64,000 bases of DNA, from contig CAVWFH010000034.1 in assembly GCA_963754065.1 (NCBI GenBank), positions 1-64,000 on the forward strand. Reading direction: 5' to 3'. The notes below the pieces were generated by a model. That model was not told the DNA's origin. It did not search any database and worked only from the letters and a program-made list of their open reading frames with translations. A program made the translations under genes and the position numbers. Source of the stretch: JALORV01 sp963754065 (GTDB lineage: Bacteria > Pseudomonadota > Gammaproteobacteria > Burkholderiales > Burkholderiaceae_F). Positions 17,853 to 27,053 of this stretch are shown in pieces. Each line of letters opens with the position of its first letter. The stretch's first letter is position 1.

Positions 17853-18967
17853 ACGAAGCCACGCTCGGGCGACGCGTCGGGCTGCTGGTACGCCCCTACG
17901 TGGCGGTGTTCGATCCGTCGCTGCTGGCGATCGTCGGCTGCCTGGGTGTGATCGGGCTGATTACGCTGTATTCGGCCGGCAATGACTTTCCCTGGCGCGT
18001 GACCGACCAGATGCGCAACTTCGGCGTCGCGCTGGCGGTGATGTTCGTCGCCGCGAATATCTCGCCACAGGTGCTGATGCGGCTCGCAGTGCCGATCTAC
18101 CTGGTCGGTGTCGGACTGCTGGTGGCCACCGAGGTGACCGGAATCACCGTCAAGGGCGCGACTCGCTGGCTCGATATCGGCGTCGGGCGCATCCAGCCCT
18201 CCGAGATCATGAAGCTCGGGCTGCCGATGATGCTGGCGTGGTACTTCCACAAGCGCGAGGGCGGGTTGCGCTCCTACGATTTCGTCATCGCGGCCGTCAT
18301 CGTGCTGGTGCCGGTCGCGCTGATCATCAAGCAGCCCGATCTCGGAACCGCACTGCTGGTGCTGGCAGCGGGGTCGTACGTGATCTTCTTTGCCGGCCTG
18401 CCGTGGAAGTGGCTGCTCGCGATGATCGTCGCCGGCATCGCCGCATTGCCGCTGGCATGGACCCTGATGCATGACTACCAGCGCGAGCGCATCCTGACGC
18501 TGATCGATCCGTCGACGGATCCGCTCGGCAAGGGCTTCCATACGCTGCAGGCGATGATCGCGATCGGCTCGGGCGGCGTGTTCGGCAAGGGCTGGATGCA
18601 GGGCACGCAGACGCACCTGGAGTTCATCCCCGAACGCACCAGCGACTTCATCTTCGCGGTGTACTCCGAGGAATTCGGGATGGTCGGCAACCTCGTGCTG
18701 GTGCTGCTGTTCTTCGCACTGATCTGGCGTGCGATGGCGATCGCGCTCAACGCGCCGACGCTGTTCGCGCGATTGCTGGCCTCCGCGCTCGGGCTGATCA
18801 TCTTCACCTATGCATTCGTCAACATGGGCATGGTGAGCGGCATCCTGCCGGTCGTGGGCGTACCGCTGCCCTTCATCAGCTATGGTGGCACCGCGCTGGT
18901 CACCCTCGGGATGGCGTGCGGAATGCTGATGTCGATCGGCGCCAATCGCAAGCTGGTCCAGAGTTGA
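17849..18967 (+). CDS. rodA: SEDS peptidoglycan glycosyltransferase RodA
   Basis: RodA polymerises lipid II glycan strands for elongation. The 372-residue polytopic membrane protein carries SEDS motifs: KGATRWLDIGVGRIQPSE, KQPDLGTALLVLAAG (with the conserved Asp), LTLIDPSTDPLGKGFH and the C-terminal LPFISYGGTALVT. The start codon is GTG, overlapping the mrdA stop by 4 bp. Its own stop overlaps the rlpA start as TGATG. Confidence 0.97.
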   Translation: MNEATLGRRVGLLVRPYVAVFDPSLLAIVGCLGVIGLITLYSAGNDFPWRVTDQMRNFGVALAVMFVAANISPQVLMRLAVPIYLVGVGLLVATEVTGITVKGATRWLDIGVGRIQPSEIMKLGLPMMLAWYFHKREGGLRSYDFVIAAVIVLVPVALIIKQPDLGTALLVLAAGSYVIFFAGLPWKWLLAMIVAGIAALPLAWTLMHDYQRERILTLIDPSTDPLGKGFHTLQAMIAIGSGGVFGKGWMQGTQTHLEFIPERTSDFIFAVYSEEFGMVGNLVLVLLFFALIWRAMAIALNAPTLFARLLASALGLIIFTYAFVNMGMVSGILPVVGVPLPFISYGGTALVTLGMACGMLMSIGANRKLVQS

Positions 18968-20023
18968 TGCCGTGCCGTGCGCCCTGGCTGCAGCAGGCGC
19001 CTTGCCTGGTGGTCGTGGCGCTGCTGGCGGCCTGTAGTTCGACTCCACCCGGCTCCGCGCCGACGAAGAAGAGCGGCTACTACCAGGACGATGGACCACC
19101 CGAGCGGATACCCGCCGACATCGCTGCAATTCCGGACGCCGTGCCCCGCGTCGAGCCGCCGCATCGAGCGGCCAGCAAGTCGTACGTTGCGCTGGGCCGC
19201 ACCTACACGCCACTGACCGGCGACGTGCCGTTTCGCCAGCGCGGCATGGCGTCGTGGTACGGCCGGCAGTTTCATGGCAATCGCACCGCGAACGGCGAGA
19301 TCTACGACATGTTCGGCATGACCGCGGCGCATCCGATCCTGCCGCTGCCGAGTTATGTGCGCGTCACCAACGTCCGCACTGGCCGCAGCGTCATCGTCCG
19401 TGTCAATGATCGCGGGCCGTTCAAGCACGACCGCGTGATCGACCTGTCGTACGCCGCGGCGACCAAGCTGGGTATCGCTGCCGCGGGAACAGGCGAGGTC
19501 GAGGTCGAGCGCATCACGATGGCGCAGATCGCCAGCGGCGAGTTATCGACGCAGCGGTCACGAAGCAGCGCGCAGCGGTGGCGAGTCGCCTGCGCCGACT
19601 TCCGTGGCCTCGATGGCAAGCAGCAACCCCGCACCCTCGGTAGCCGTGCCCGCGGCGCTGACGCTTCCGGTCGTCAGCGGGATCCCGGCCGAGGCGTCCT
19701 CGGGCGCTGCCGTCGCGGCGACGCCTGCGCGAGAGGTTTCGGCGCCGCCGTTCGGTTCGCCCGGGTCGCCGCGGGGATGGGCCGTTCAGCTGGGCGCGTT
19801 TTCACAGGAAGCCAACGCCGAAGCACTGGCGGGCCGCACGGCCGCCCTGCTCGCATTTGTCGAACCGACCGATGCCTTGCCAGTGCGCGTGCCGCGCATC
19901 GAGAAGGACGGCGGGGTGTACCGCGTGCTGGTGGGCGGTACCCACGACCGCGATGCGGCCCTGTCGCTGGCGCGCGAGCTCGAGAAGGTACTCGAGCGTC
20001 CGACGACGCTGCTGCTGCGCTAG
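18967..20023 (+). pseudogene. rlpA: Septal-ring lytic transglycosylase RlpA, split by a frameshift
   Basis: RlpA cleaves stem-less glycan strands. The first part is intact: a lipoprotein signal with lipobox Cys23 (LLAACSS) and a complete double-psi beta-barrel domain (GMASWYGRQFHGNRTANG, YVRVTNVRTGRSV, VNDRGPFKHDRVIDLSY). After VERITMAQIASGE the frame degenerates into Arg-rich sequence. The SPOR domain (WAVQLGAFSQEANAEALAGR ... YRVLVGGTHDRDAAL) continues in frame +2 to a stop at 20023. The shift lies in the linker, about 19540-19590, and needs one extra base. Either a sequencing error or a lost SPOR domain; it overlaps rodA by one base. Confidence 0.85.
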
Positions 20024-20034
20024 CGCACTTCGCG

Positions 20035-20952
20035 CTAGACCTGGTCCGGCGGCGGCTTTCGACGCCGCCCGATCGCCTCGTCATAAACGGCCGATCGCGG
20101 CACACCAGTCATCCGGCTGACGATGGCCGCGGCCCGCGCCGGCGTCATTTCATCGAGCAGTGCGTCCAGCCAGCGCTGCCCTTGCGGGTCGAGCGTCGGG
20201 CGGTCCTCGTGCTCCGCCGCGTCGATGACGATCACGTATTCGCCGCGCTCTTCGGGGTCGAGATCCGCGAGCGCCGCAGCGGTGTGTGCGCTGATGGTTT
20301 CGAACTTCTTGGTCAATTCGCGGGCGATCACGACGCGGCGGTCGGGTGCGAGGGCGCGTGTCAGCTCGCCCTGCAGCGCACGGATCCGATGCGGCGCCTC
20401 GAAAAGCACGGTTGCCTCGTCGCTCGCCGCGATGTCGCGCAGGAGCCGCTCCCGCTCGCGGGTGCCCGTGGGAAGAAAGCCGATGAAGCGAAATCCGGTC
20501 GCCCGCGATCCGGCGGCGGACACGGCCGCCAGCACACTGCTGGCACCGGGAATCGGGATCACGCGCAGACCTGCTTCCAGCACGCTGCGCACGATCACCG
20601 CGCCCGGATCGGAAATTCCCGGTGTGCCGGCGTCCGAGACCAGTGCCACGCGCTGACCCTGCTGCAGGCGATCGACGATCGCAGCGGCCACCGACCGCTC
20701 GTTGTGCTGGTGGGCCGCGAGCACCGGCGTGCCAATACCGAAGCGGGCCAGCAGCGGGCCGGTCACGCGCGTGTCTTCGGCGGCAATCGCATCGACCCGG
20801 GTGAGCACCCAGAGCGCGCGCAGTGTGATGTCGGCGGCATTTCCGATCGGCAGGGCAACTACATACAATGCCCGGACAGGAAGGTCCTGTTCGGCCAGTC
20901 CCGCCAGAGCGGTCAGGTCGTCGTGTCGTGGATGGCTCGCACCCGGACCCAT
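20035..20952 (-). CDS. rsmI: 16S rRNA C1402 2'-O-methyltransferase RsmI
   Basis: RsmI methylates the ribose of C1402 in the decoding centre. The 305-residue protein has the tetrapyrrole-methylase fold and family motifs: YVVALPIGNAADITLRAL, AAEDTRVTGPLL, HQHNERS and SDAGTPGISDPGA. The length is normal. The predicted ATG (20952) shares bases with the divergent start of the LppC-family gene; a later start near VRALYVVALP is possible. It is convergent with rlpA, 11 bp apart. Confidence 0.95.
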   Translation of the reverse strand: MGPGASHPRHDDLTALAGLAEQDLPVRALYVVALPIGNAADITLRALWVLTRVDAIAAEDTRVTGPLLARFGIGTPVLAAHQHNERSVAAAIVDRLQQGQRVALVSDAGTPGISDPGAVIVRSVLEAGLRVIPIPGASSVLAAVSAAGSRATGFRFIGFLPTGTRERERLLRDIAASDEATVLFEAPHRIRALQGELTRALAPDRRVVIARELTKKFETISAHTAAALADLDPEERGEYVIVIDAAEHEDRPTLDPQGQRWLDALLDEMTPARAAAIVSRMTGVPRSAVYDEAIGRRRKPPPDQV

Positions 20953-22096
20953 GAATCGCTCGCTGCTCGTGTCGATGTTGTTGCGGGGACTGCTGCTAAC
21001 GGCAGCAAGTGTCGCATGGGCGGTGCACGCGCAAGCACCGGCGTCGATGCCGACGGCCCCCAGTTCGACTGCCACTGCAGAACGAGCAGGGCGCCCGACC
21101 GTCATGTTGCTGCTGCCGGCCCAGACGACGGCCTTCGCGCTGCCGGCCGAGGCGCTGCGCGAAGGATTCTTCGCGGCCCACAAGGTGAGCGGTGACGATA
21201 TCGCCCTGCAGGTCGTCGAGGTGGATGACAGCGCTGACCAGCTTGCCGCCGCACTCGCCGCCGCGCGCGATCGGGGTGTCGGCATCGTCGTCGGCCCGCT
21301 GCCACGCGCTGCAGTGACCAATGTCGTCGAGGGCCAGCGTGCCTCGACGCCGCTGCTCGCGTTGAACTTTCCGGAGTCGGACGGCGCCGCACCCGGGACC
21401 ATGTGTGCCATGGCCCTGTCGGTCGAGTCCGAAGCGCAGCGGATTGCCCGGCTTGCCCTGTCGGAGTTCGTCGGCGTCCGAACGGCCGATACGCGTCCCC
21501 GCATCGCCGTGGTCACGCGCCCCGGCGGAATCGAGCGCCGCATTGCGCAGGCCTATGTGAGTGCGCTGCGCGGCGAAGGTGAAGTGCCGCAAGTGATCGA
21601 ATGGACTCCTGCGACCGCGGCGAAGGTGGCGGCGCAGCTCGCGACGCCGACGCTCGAGGCGGTGTTTCTCGCCCTCACGGCGCGCGATGCCGCGCAGATG
21701 CGTGCGCTGATCCCGCGCCAGGCCCAGATCTTCGGCACCTCGCTGCTGTACGTCGGCGATCCGCGAACTTCGCCGGACGCAGCCACGCTGGCGCACGATC
21801 TCGAGGGAGTGCGCTTCGTCGACATGCCATGGTTGCTGGAGCCGGATCACGCCGGGGTCATGGTCTATCCGGCGCCTGCGAATCCGCTGCCGACCGAACT
21901 GGTGCGCCTTTACGCGCTCGGCATCGACGCCTATCGGCTGGCGACGATCTGGATGAAGGGCGAACGCCGCTTCGATCTCGACGGCGTCACGGGCCGGTTG
22001 CATGTGGATCGCGCGAAGTCCCTTCGGGTCGAACGCACGCCGGTACTCGCGAACTATCGCGGTGGTGCAGTCCAGCGCATCGATGTCGCGCGATGA
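20951..22096 (+). CDS. LppC/LpoA-family periplasmic protein (penicillin-binding protein activator)
   Basis: A 381-residue protein of the LppC family, whose gammaproteobacterial member LpoA activates PBP1A. A Sec signal (RGLLLTAASVAWAVHAQ) is followed by a periplasmic-binding-protein-like fold: IALLLPAQ-like VMLLLPAQTTAFALPAEALR, GIVVGPLPRAAV, LLALNFPES. There is no lipobox, unlike E. coli LpoA, and it lacks the N-terminal TPR domain, as is usual outside Enterobacteria. It is followed by yraN, as in many proteobacteria. Confidence 0.85.
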   Translation: MNRSLLVSMLLRGLLLTAASVAWAVHAQAPASMPTAPSSTATAERAGRPTVMLLLPAQTTAFALPAEALREGFFAAHKVSGDDIALQVVEVDDSADQLAAALAAARDRGVGIVVGPLPRAAVTNVVEGQRASTPLLALNFPESDGAAPGTMCAMALSVESEAQRIARLALSEFVGVRTADTRPRIAVVTRPGGIERRIAQAYVSALRGEGEVPQVIEWTPATAAKVAAQLATPTLEAVFLALTARDAAQMRALIPRQAQIFGTSLLYVGDPRTSPDAATLAHDLEGVRFVDMPWLLEPDHAGVMVYPAPANPLPTELVRLYALGIDAYRLATIWMKGERRFDLDGVTGRLHVDRAKSLRVERTPVLANYRGGAVQRIDVAR

Positions 22097-22123
22097 CCTT
22101 TCGGCATTGAGGGCGCTGCCCTG

Positions 22124-22522
22124 ATGGCGACGTTCGGAGGTCGAGCGCGCCGCGCTGCTCCTGCCGCGCGAACCCCGAAGCAGCGAGCGGGCGATGCGGC
22201 CGAGTCGGCCGCGGCCCGCCATCTCATTGCCCACGGCTGCGTTCTGGTCGCCCGCAATGCGCGCTATCCCGAGGGCGAACTCGACCTGATCATGCGTGAA
22301 CGCGACGTGCTGGTGTTTGTCGAAGTCCGTATGCGCAGCAGTCGCGCCTACGGCGGGCCGGCAGGCAGTGTCGATCGCTTCAAGCAGAAGCGCCTGCTGC
22401 GCGCGGCACAGCACTGGCTGCTGCAGCATTGCGGTGAACGCTGGCCTGCCTGCCGGTTCGACGTCGTCAGTGTGGACGGCGATGGCACAATCGAATGGAT
22501 CCGCGACGCCTTCGCGGCATAG
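22124..22522 (+). CDS. yraN: YraN family (UPF0102) nuclease-fold protein
   Basis: A 132-residue protein with the UPF0102 signature: GDAAESAAARHLIAHGC, then the nuclease-like EGELDLIMRERDVLVFVEVR and SVDRFKQKRLLRAAQ. The E-x-DL...EV arrangement matches Holliday-junction-resolvase-type folds, but activity is not established for the family. It starts 27 bp after the LppC-family gene. Confidence 0.92.
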   Translation: MATFGGRARRAAPAARTPKQRAGDAAESAAARHLIAHGCVLVARNARYPEGELDLIMRERDVLVFVEVRMRSSRAYGGPAGSVDRFKQKRLLRAAQHWLLQHCGERWPACRFDVVSVDGDGTIEWIRDAFAA

Positions 22523-22536
22523 GAGTCCGAGCAGAC

Positions 22537-23196
22537 ATGAAACAGATCTTCATACGCACGACGTGTGCCGCGTTGCTGGCTGCGGCCGCGGCGGCGTGCG
22601 CCCCGATCGTGGTCGGCGTGGTGGCCGCCGGTACTGCGCTGGTGGTGACCGATCGGCGCACCACCGGATCGCAGGTGGACGATCAGACCATCCAGTTGCG
22701 GGTGGCCAATGAGTTGGGCGCGGTGTTCAAGGATCAGCCGGTGCACATCAACGTCAACAGCTTCGACCGCAAGGTGCTGCTGACGGGCGAGGTGCCGGAC
22801 GAGGCGGCCCGCACGCGCGCGGGCGCCCTCGCGACCGCGTCGCAGAACGTGCGTATGGTCGCGAATGAACTCGCGGTGGCGCCGCCATCGTCGTTATCCG
22901 ATCGCACGGCCGATACGACACTGTCCGGAAAGGTGCGTGCGGCTTTCATCAACACGCGCGAGATCGCATTCAATTCGGTCGAGATCGTCACCGAGCGGCG
23001 CATCGTTTACCTGCTCGGCTTCGTCACCGAGGAAGAAGGCAAGATCGCGGCCCTCGTGGCGAGCAAGGTGTCGGGCGTGCAGCAGGTGGTCAAGGTGTTC
23101 GATATCGCGTCGCGCGAGGAGGTCGATCGTCGACGCGCCATGGGCGCCTCGACCGCGCCTGCCTCGCCGCCGGCGTCACCTGCGGGGACGAAGTAG
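22537..23196 (+). CDS. Dual-BON-domain outer-membrane lipoprotein (DolP/YraP-type)
   Basis: A 219-residue lipoprotein with lipobox Cys21 in AAAAAAC. Two BON domains follow: first QVDDQTIQLRVANELG ... VLLTGEVPDEAARTRA, then ADTTLSGKVRAAFINT ... VYLLGFVTEEEGKIA. DolP-type proteins bind anionic phospholipid and support envelope integrity. The start MKQIFIRTT (22537) is preceded by AGGAG. It follows yraN by 14 bp in an lppC-yraN-BON operon; the usual diaA-like gene between them is absent. Confidence 0.9.
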   Translation: MKQIFIRTTCAALLAAAAAACAPIVVGVVAAGTALVVTDRRTTGSQVDDQTIQLRVANELGAVFKDQPVHINVNSFDRKVLLTGEVPDEAARTRAGALATASQNVRMVANELAVAPPSSLSDRTADTTLSGKVRAAFINTREIAFNSVEIVTERRIVYLLGFVTEEEGKIAALVASKVSGVQQVVKVFDIASREEVDRRRAMGASTAPASPPASPAGTK

Positions 23197-23257
23197 CACG
23201 CGGGCGCGAGCGGCGCTTCTCGCTCTTCCACCTCGCGCTTCAGGGCCGCGCGGCCCG

Positions 23258-23697
23258 TTACTTTCTTTGTCTTGGCAAAGAAAGTAACCAAAGAAAGCCG
23301 CGCCTGCGAAGGCGCCCTGCGGGTGCCCTGTGCTGCTCGGGGTCGCGGGCGGGCCTGCGAAACTCGCTCCCTGCGGTCGCTCAGACAGGCAGGCCCTTAA
23401 CGACTCCCGCGCCCCCTGCGCTGCGCGGCGCCTTCGGAGGCAATCCAACGGCGTCGCGTTGCAAGTGCGCGACGATGCCGGCACCACGACGGGGTCGACT
23501 CCGCTCGGGGACGCCGCCGCGGCGCGGGGCGGCAGCGGAGGTGTGCCGGGCGCGTGTCTGAGCGACCGCCGGGAGCGAGTTTCGCGCCCGGCCCGCTGAT
23601 GCCCTGCAGCGCAAGGGCAGCCGAAGCGTCAGCGCAGGCCGGCCTCGTGCGGTCGCCTTTCTTTGGTGACTTTCTTTGCCGAAGCAAAGAAAGTCAC
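23258..23697. repeat. 440-bp imperfect palindromic dispersed repeat
   Basis: Each end carries a hairpin: TTACTTTCTTTG/CAAAGAAAGTAA (23258-23287, 6-nt loop) and GTGACTTTCTTTG/CAAAGAAAGTCAC (23666-23697). Inside, 23357-23387 and 23555-23585 are a 31-bp inverted pair with a single mismatch. Both arms translate to KLAP-GGRSD-like peptides, so the open frames here are artefacts of the repeat. It fills the gap between the BON lipoprotein and lemA. It resembles repeats scattered in other GC-rich proteobacterial genomes; no transposase is encoded. Confidence 0.8.
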
Positions 23698-23852
23698 TCG
23701 CCGCCGGGCGACTCCCGGCTCGGTCGCTCGAGCGACAAGAGCGTTCGCCGCGCAGCGCTACCTTGGCGATCAGCATCGTGTTACGCAAGCACCGTGGGAA
23801 TACTGCTGGCCATCACCGGCGGATATCCGGTGATCAACGGTCACTTCACCCA

Positions 23853-23880
23853 TTGCATCGCCAGCCCCTTGTCTTATAGT
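23853..23880 (+). promoter_or_regulatory. Candidate sigma-70 promoter for lemA
   Basis: TTGCAT (23853-23858) and TATAGT (23875-23880) are separated by 16 bp, about 63 bp upstream of lemA and just right of the palindromic repeat. The -35 is a poor match, the -10 good. Confidence 0.4.
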
Positions 23881-23942
23881 GCGCCGCTCCTGACGTGCCC
23901 GTTGGCTCGTCAGCCGCGCAGACGTTCTTCACGGAGGGTGCA

Positions 23943-24530
23943 ATGGGCTGGATCATCGTGCTGGTCATCATCGCAGTCGTCGTCTTCTGGGCGGTCGGTG
24001 CGTACAACCGGTTGGTCAGCCTGCGCAACAAGTTCAAGAACGCCTTTGCGCAGATCGACGTCCAGCTCAAGCGGCGCTACGACCTGATTCCGAACCTCGT
24101 CGAGACCGCGAAGGGCTACATGAAGCACGAGCGCGAGACGCTCGAAAGCGTGATCTCCGCCCGCAACACCGCAGTGACCGCCAACGCGGCGGCGGCAGCC
24201 GATCCGGGCAGCGCCAGTGCCATGCAGGGTTTGATCACGGCCGAAGGCGCACTGTCGGGCGCGCTGTCGCGCCTGTTCGCGCTGGTCGAGGCCTACCCGG
24301 ACCTCAAAGCCAATCAGAACATGATGCAGTTGACCGAGGAGCTGACCGGCACCGAGAACAAGATCTCGTTCGCACGCCAGGCGTTCAACGACTCGGTGAT
24401 GAGCTACAACACGGCGTCGCAGCAGTTTCCGACCAATGTGATCGCCGGCATGTTTTCGTTCAGTCCAGCGGAACTGCTGCAGGCGACCGAAAGCGACGAC
24501 GAGCGCAAAGCGGTTCGCGTGCAGTTCTGA
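23943..24530 (+). CDS. lemA: LemA family membrane protein
   Basis: A 195-residue protein with one N-terminal membrane span (MGWIIVLVIIAVVVFWAVGA) and a long helical bundle. Family motifs: YNRLVSLRNKFKNAFAQIDV, LKRRYDLIPNLVETAKGYM, and YNTASQQFPTNVIAGMFSF. GGAGG precedes the ATG. LemA proteins are usually next to an HtpX/M48 or TPM-domain gene, as here. Function unresolved. Confidence 0.94.
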   Translation: MGWIIVLVIIAVVVFWAVGAYNRLVSLRNKFKNAFAQIDVQLKRRYDLIPNLVETAKGYMKHERETLESVISARNTAVTANAAAAADPGSASAMQGLITAEGALSGALSRLFALVEAYPDLKANQNMMQLTEELTGTENKISFARQAFNDSVMSYNTASQQFPTNVIAGMFSFSPAELLQATESDDERKAVRVQF

Positions 24531-24610
24531 ACCAGGGATCCCGCGGTCGGTCCGCGCAGCGGCGCGGTTCGCACTGACACGCCCACCCCGCGCGTCGCGC
24601 TAAGGTCCTC

Positions 24611-26635
24611 ATGAATTTCTTCGAGCACCAGGAACTTGCCCGGCGCAACAGCCAGCGGCTGATCGTGCTGTTCGTGCTGGCCGTCATCGCGATCGTGATC
24701 GCGGTCAACCTGGCCGCAACGTTCGTGTACCACGTGTTCGTGCTGCCGGCCGGGGCGCGCTGGATGTCGTCGCAGCTGCCCAATGGCTTCTACTTCACGA
24801 ACACGGTGGTCGTACTCGGCCTGATCCTGGGCGGAACGTGGCTGGAGATGAACCGCCTGAAGGCCGGTGGCGCGGCGGTGGCCCAGATGATCGGCGCGCG
24901 CGAGGTCGATACGTCGACGCGGGATCTGCTCGACCGGCGTCTGGTCAATGTCGTCGAGGAAATGGCAATTGCGTCGGGAGTCGCCGTGCCGCGCGTATTC
25001 GTGATGGACAACGAGACCGCGATCAATGCCTTTGCAGCCGGGCACTCGGTCAACGATGCCATCGTGGCCGTGACACGCGGCACGTTGACACGGCTCTCCC
25101 GGGACGAACTGCAGGGCGTGATCGCTCACGAGTTCTCGCACATCCTGAATGGCGACATGAAGCTCAATTTGCGGCTCATCGGCGTGCTCTACGGGCTGCT
25201 GATCGTCGCGCTCGCGGGACGATTCCTGCTCGAGATCGGCGGCCGCAGCCGCGGCGGCAGCCGCAGCAGCGGCAGCGCGATCGCCGTGCTGTTTGCGGCC
25301 GGCCTGGCACTGTGGATCCTCGGATACATCGGCGTGTTCTTCGGCCGCCTGATCAAGGCCGGAGTGTCGCGACAGCGCGAGTTCCTCGCCGACGCGAGCG
25401 CGGTTCAGTTCACGCGCAATCCCGATGGCATCGGCAGTGCGCTGCGCAAGATCGCCGGACTGTCCGAGCAGACCGGGCTGGGCACGCGCATCGATCACCC
25501 GCAAGCCGAATCGCTTTCGCACCTGTTCCTGGGCGCGGCACGACCAAGCTTCGTGCGCGGCCTGTTCGCCACCCATCCGCCGCTGGACGATCGCGTGCGG
25601 CGCATCTATGGGCGCGCATTGCCTGCGCTGCCGGCCCCGGAAAACGCAGTGGCCCTGGCACTCGGCGGGCTCAGCCCATCCCCCGAGCCGGAGCGGCCGC
25701 GCTCGCCGATCCAGTTCGTGCCGTCGGACAAGGCCGGCCCCGCGTCGCCGACGCGGGCCGAGCCGCTGCCGGAGGGCAGCAGCCCGGTGGCAGGCCTGGT
25801 TACGGCCAGTGCGGGTGCTGCAGCGTCCCTCGCAGCCGGTATCGGCACGGTGCGACCGCCGGGACACCGCGACTTTGCACTGGATGACGCGCAGAGGGCA
25901 CTGGTGGAGACGCTGCGGCGCGCGGCAACCGACGGGATGCGCGCGCAACTGCTGATTCTCTCCCTGCTGGTGGAAAAAGACCGCGAACTGCACGGACAGC
26001 AGCGGACCCTGATTGCCGAGGCCTACGGCGGAGAGGCGGCGCAGATCGCCGACGGCTACCACGAACAGGTCCAGCGCCTGCCGCCCGGTGCGCGTCAGCC
26101 GCTGGTCGATGTCGCGATGCCGGCGCTGCGCAAGCTGCCGGACGATGCACGCGAGTCCCTGCTGCGGACGGCGCATCTGCTGATTGCCGCTGACGGCCGA
26201 CTGACAGTGCGGGAGTTTCTGCTGTTCACGATACTGAAGCGGCGGCTTGGTCGCGATGCCGGACGCCCCGTGCCGGTGAAGTACCCGGCGGTTGCCGCGG
26301 TGGCGCAAGACGCCGGCGTCGTGCTGTCGCTGGTGGCCATGGTGCGCATGCCGGAACGTCCGGAACACGCGTTCAACGCCGGGGCCTTGCTGCTGCGTGA
26401 GGCTGAGCTGCCATTCGTTGCCACGTCGTCCCTGCGCCTGGACAATGTGTCCGACGCGCTTGACCGGCTGAATCAGCTGGCGCCGCTAGCCAAACCGCAG
26501 CTGATCAAGGCGGCGACGGCCGTTGCCTTCGTCGATGGCCAGACCAACTGGAAAGCCGCGAGCTCACTGCGGATGATTTGCGCGGCGCTCGACGCGCCAT
26601 TGCCGCCCCAGGTGGAGCTGGCCGAAGCCGGCTAG
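24611..26635 (+). CDS. HtpX-like M48 membrane metalloprotease with C-terminal extension
   Basis: A 674-residue protein. Two spans near the N-terminus, then the gluzincin motif HEFSH (in LQGVIAHEFSHILNGDMK), two further spans and the third zinc ligand region QREFLADASAVQFTRNP. This first half is a normal HtpX-type protease for membrane protein quality control. The extra 330 residues (after about 350) are a flexible Pro/Ser linker and a helical region with AQLLILSLLVEKDRELHGQQ, resembling TerB-like domains. It follows lemA by 80 bp, a recurrent LemA-M48 pair. Confidence 0.9.
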   Translation: MNFFEHQELARRNSQRLIVLFVLAVIAIVIAVNLAATFVYHVFVLPAGARWMSSQLPNGFYFTNTVVVLGLILGGTWLEMNRLKAGGAAVAQMIGAREVDTSTRDLLDRRLVNVVEEMAIASGVAVPRVFVMDNETAINAFAAGHSVNDAIVAVTRGTLTRLSRDELQGVIAHEFSHILNGDMKLNLRLIGVLYGLLIVALAGRFLLEIGGRSRGGSRSSGSAIAVLFAAGLALWILGYIGVFFGRLIKAGVSRQREFLADASAVQFTRNPDGIGSALRKIAGLSEQTGLGTRIDHPQAESLSHLFLGAARPSFVRGLFATHPPLDDRVRRIYGRALPALPAPENAVALALGGLSPSPEPERPRSPIQFVPSDKAGPASPTRAEPLPEGSSPVAGLVTASAGAAASLAAGIGTVRPPGHRDFALDDAQRALVETLRRAATDGMRAQLLILSLLVEKDRELHGQQRTLIAEAYGGEAAQIADGYHEQVQRLPPGARQPLVDVAMPALRKLPDDARESLLRTAHLLIAADGRLTVREFLLFTILKRRLGRDAGRPVPVKYPAVAAVAQDAGVVLSLVAMVRMPERPEHAFNAGALLLREAELPFVATSSLRLDNVSDALDRLNQLAPLAKPQLIKAATAVAFVDGQTNWKAASSLRMICAALDAPLPPQVELAEAG

Positions 26636-26730
26636 GCGCAGAACGCGCAACCCCGTTACCGAAGGTTGCTGAACGTACATCTGGCTGCAACGGGCCGCAG
26701 CGGGCGAAGTCGGGAGGAGCGCGTGATCGT

Positions 26731-26928
26731 TCAGCGCCAGACTTCGCCGAGCAGGGCCGCAACGCCTGCGACCAGGGCAATCACGCCGAGGACGATGGCG
26801 CCGGTGCGCAGCGCCCGCAGGCCGGACGAGCCGTCGCGCGTGAATGCGAAGCCGACCAATGGCAGCACGATCGCCAGCAGCAGCGCGGTCACGGCAATCT
26901 TCAGTGCAATTTCCTGCCAGGGAAGCAT
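26731..26928 (-). CDS. Small membrane protein, unknown
   Basis: A 65-residue protein starting MLPWQEIALKI with two hydrophobic segments (AVTALLLAIVLPLVGFAF and AIVLGVIALVAGVAALL). The open frame goes back to 26970, but MLPWQ is the likelier start. No family recognised. It is convergent with the M48 gene. Confidence 0.5.
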   Translation of the reverse strand: MLPWQEIALKIAVTALLLAIVLPLVGFAFTRDGSSGLRALRTGAIVLGVIALVAGVAALLGEVWR

Positions 26929-27053
26929 CGGTGCGCCCGATGAAGAAGTACCGCGAGCGTAGAACAGCACGCCGTGCGCTCCAAGCGGGCGTCCGCTCGA
27001 AAAGCCGGCGCATTGCGCGGCAATTCCGGCGCGGATGCAGTTGCCGCAGTCTC

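Noticed and set aside
16014..19213. Long antisense frames opposite mrdA and rodA
   Set aside because: Composition of shadow frames; the transpeptidase and SEDS motifs are on the plus strand.
23330..23687. Short proteins predicted on both strands in the 23.3-23.7 kb region
   Set aside because: They are reflections of the inverted repeat arms and give the same KLAP-GGRSD peptide from both strands.
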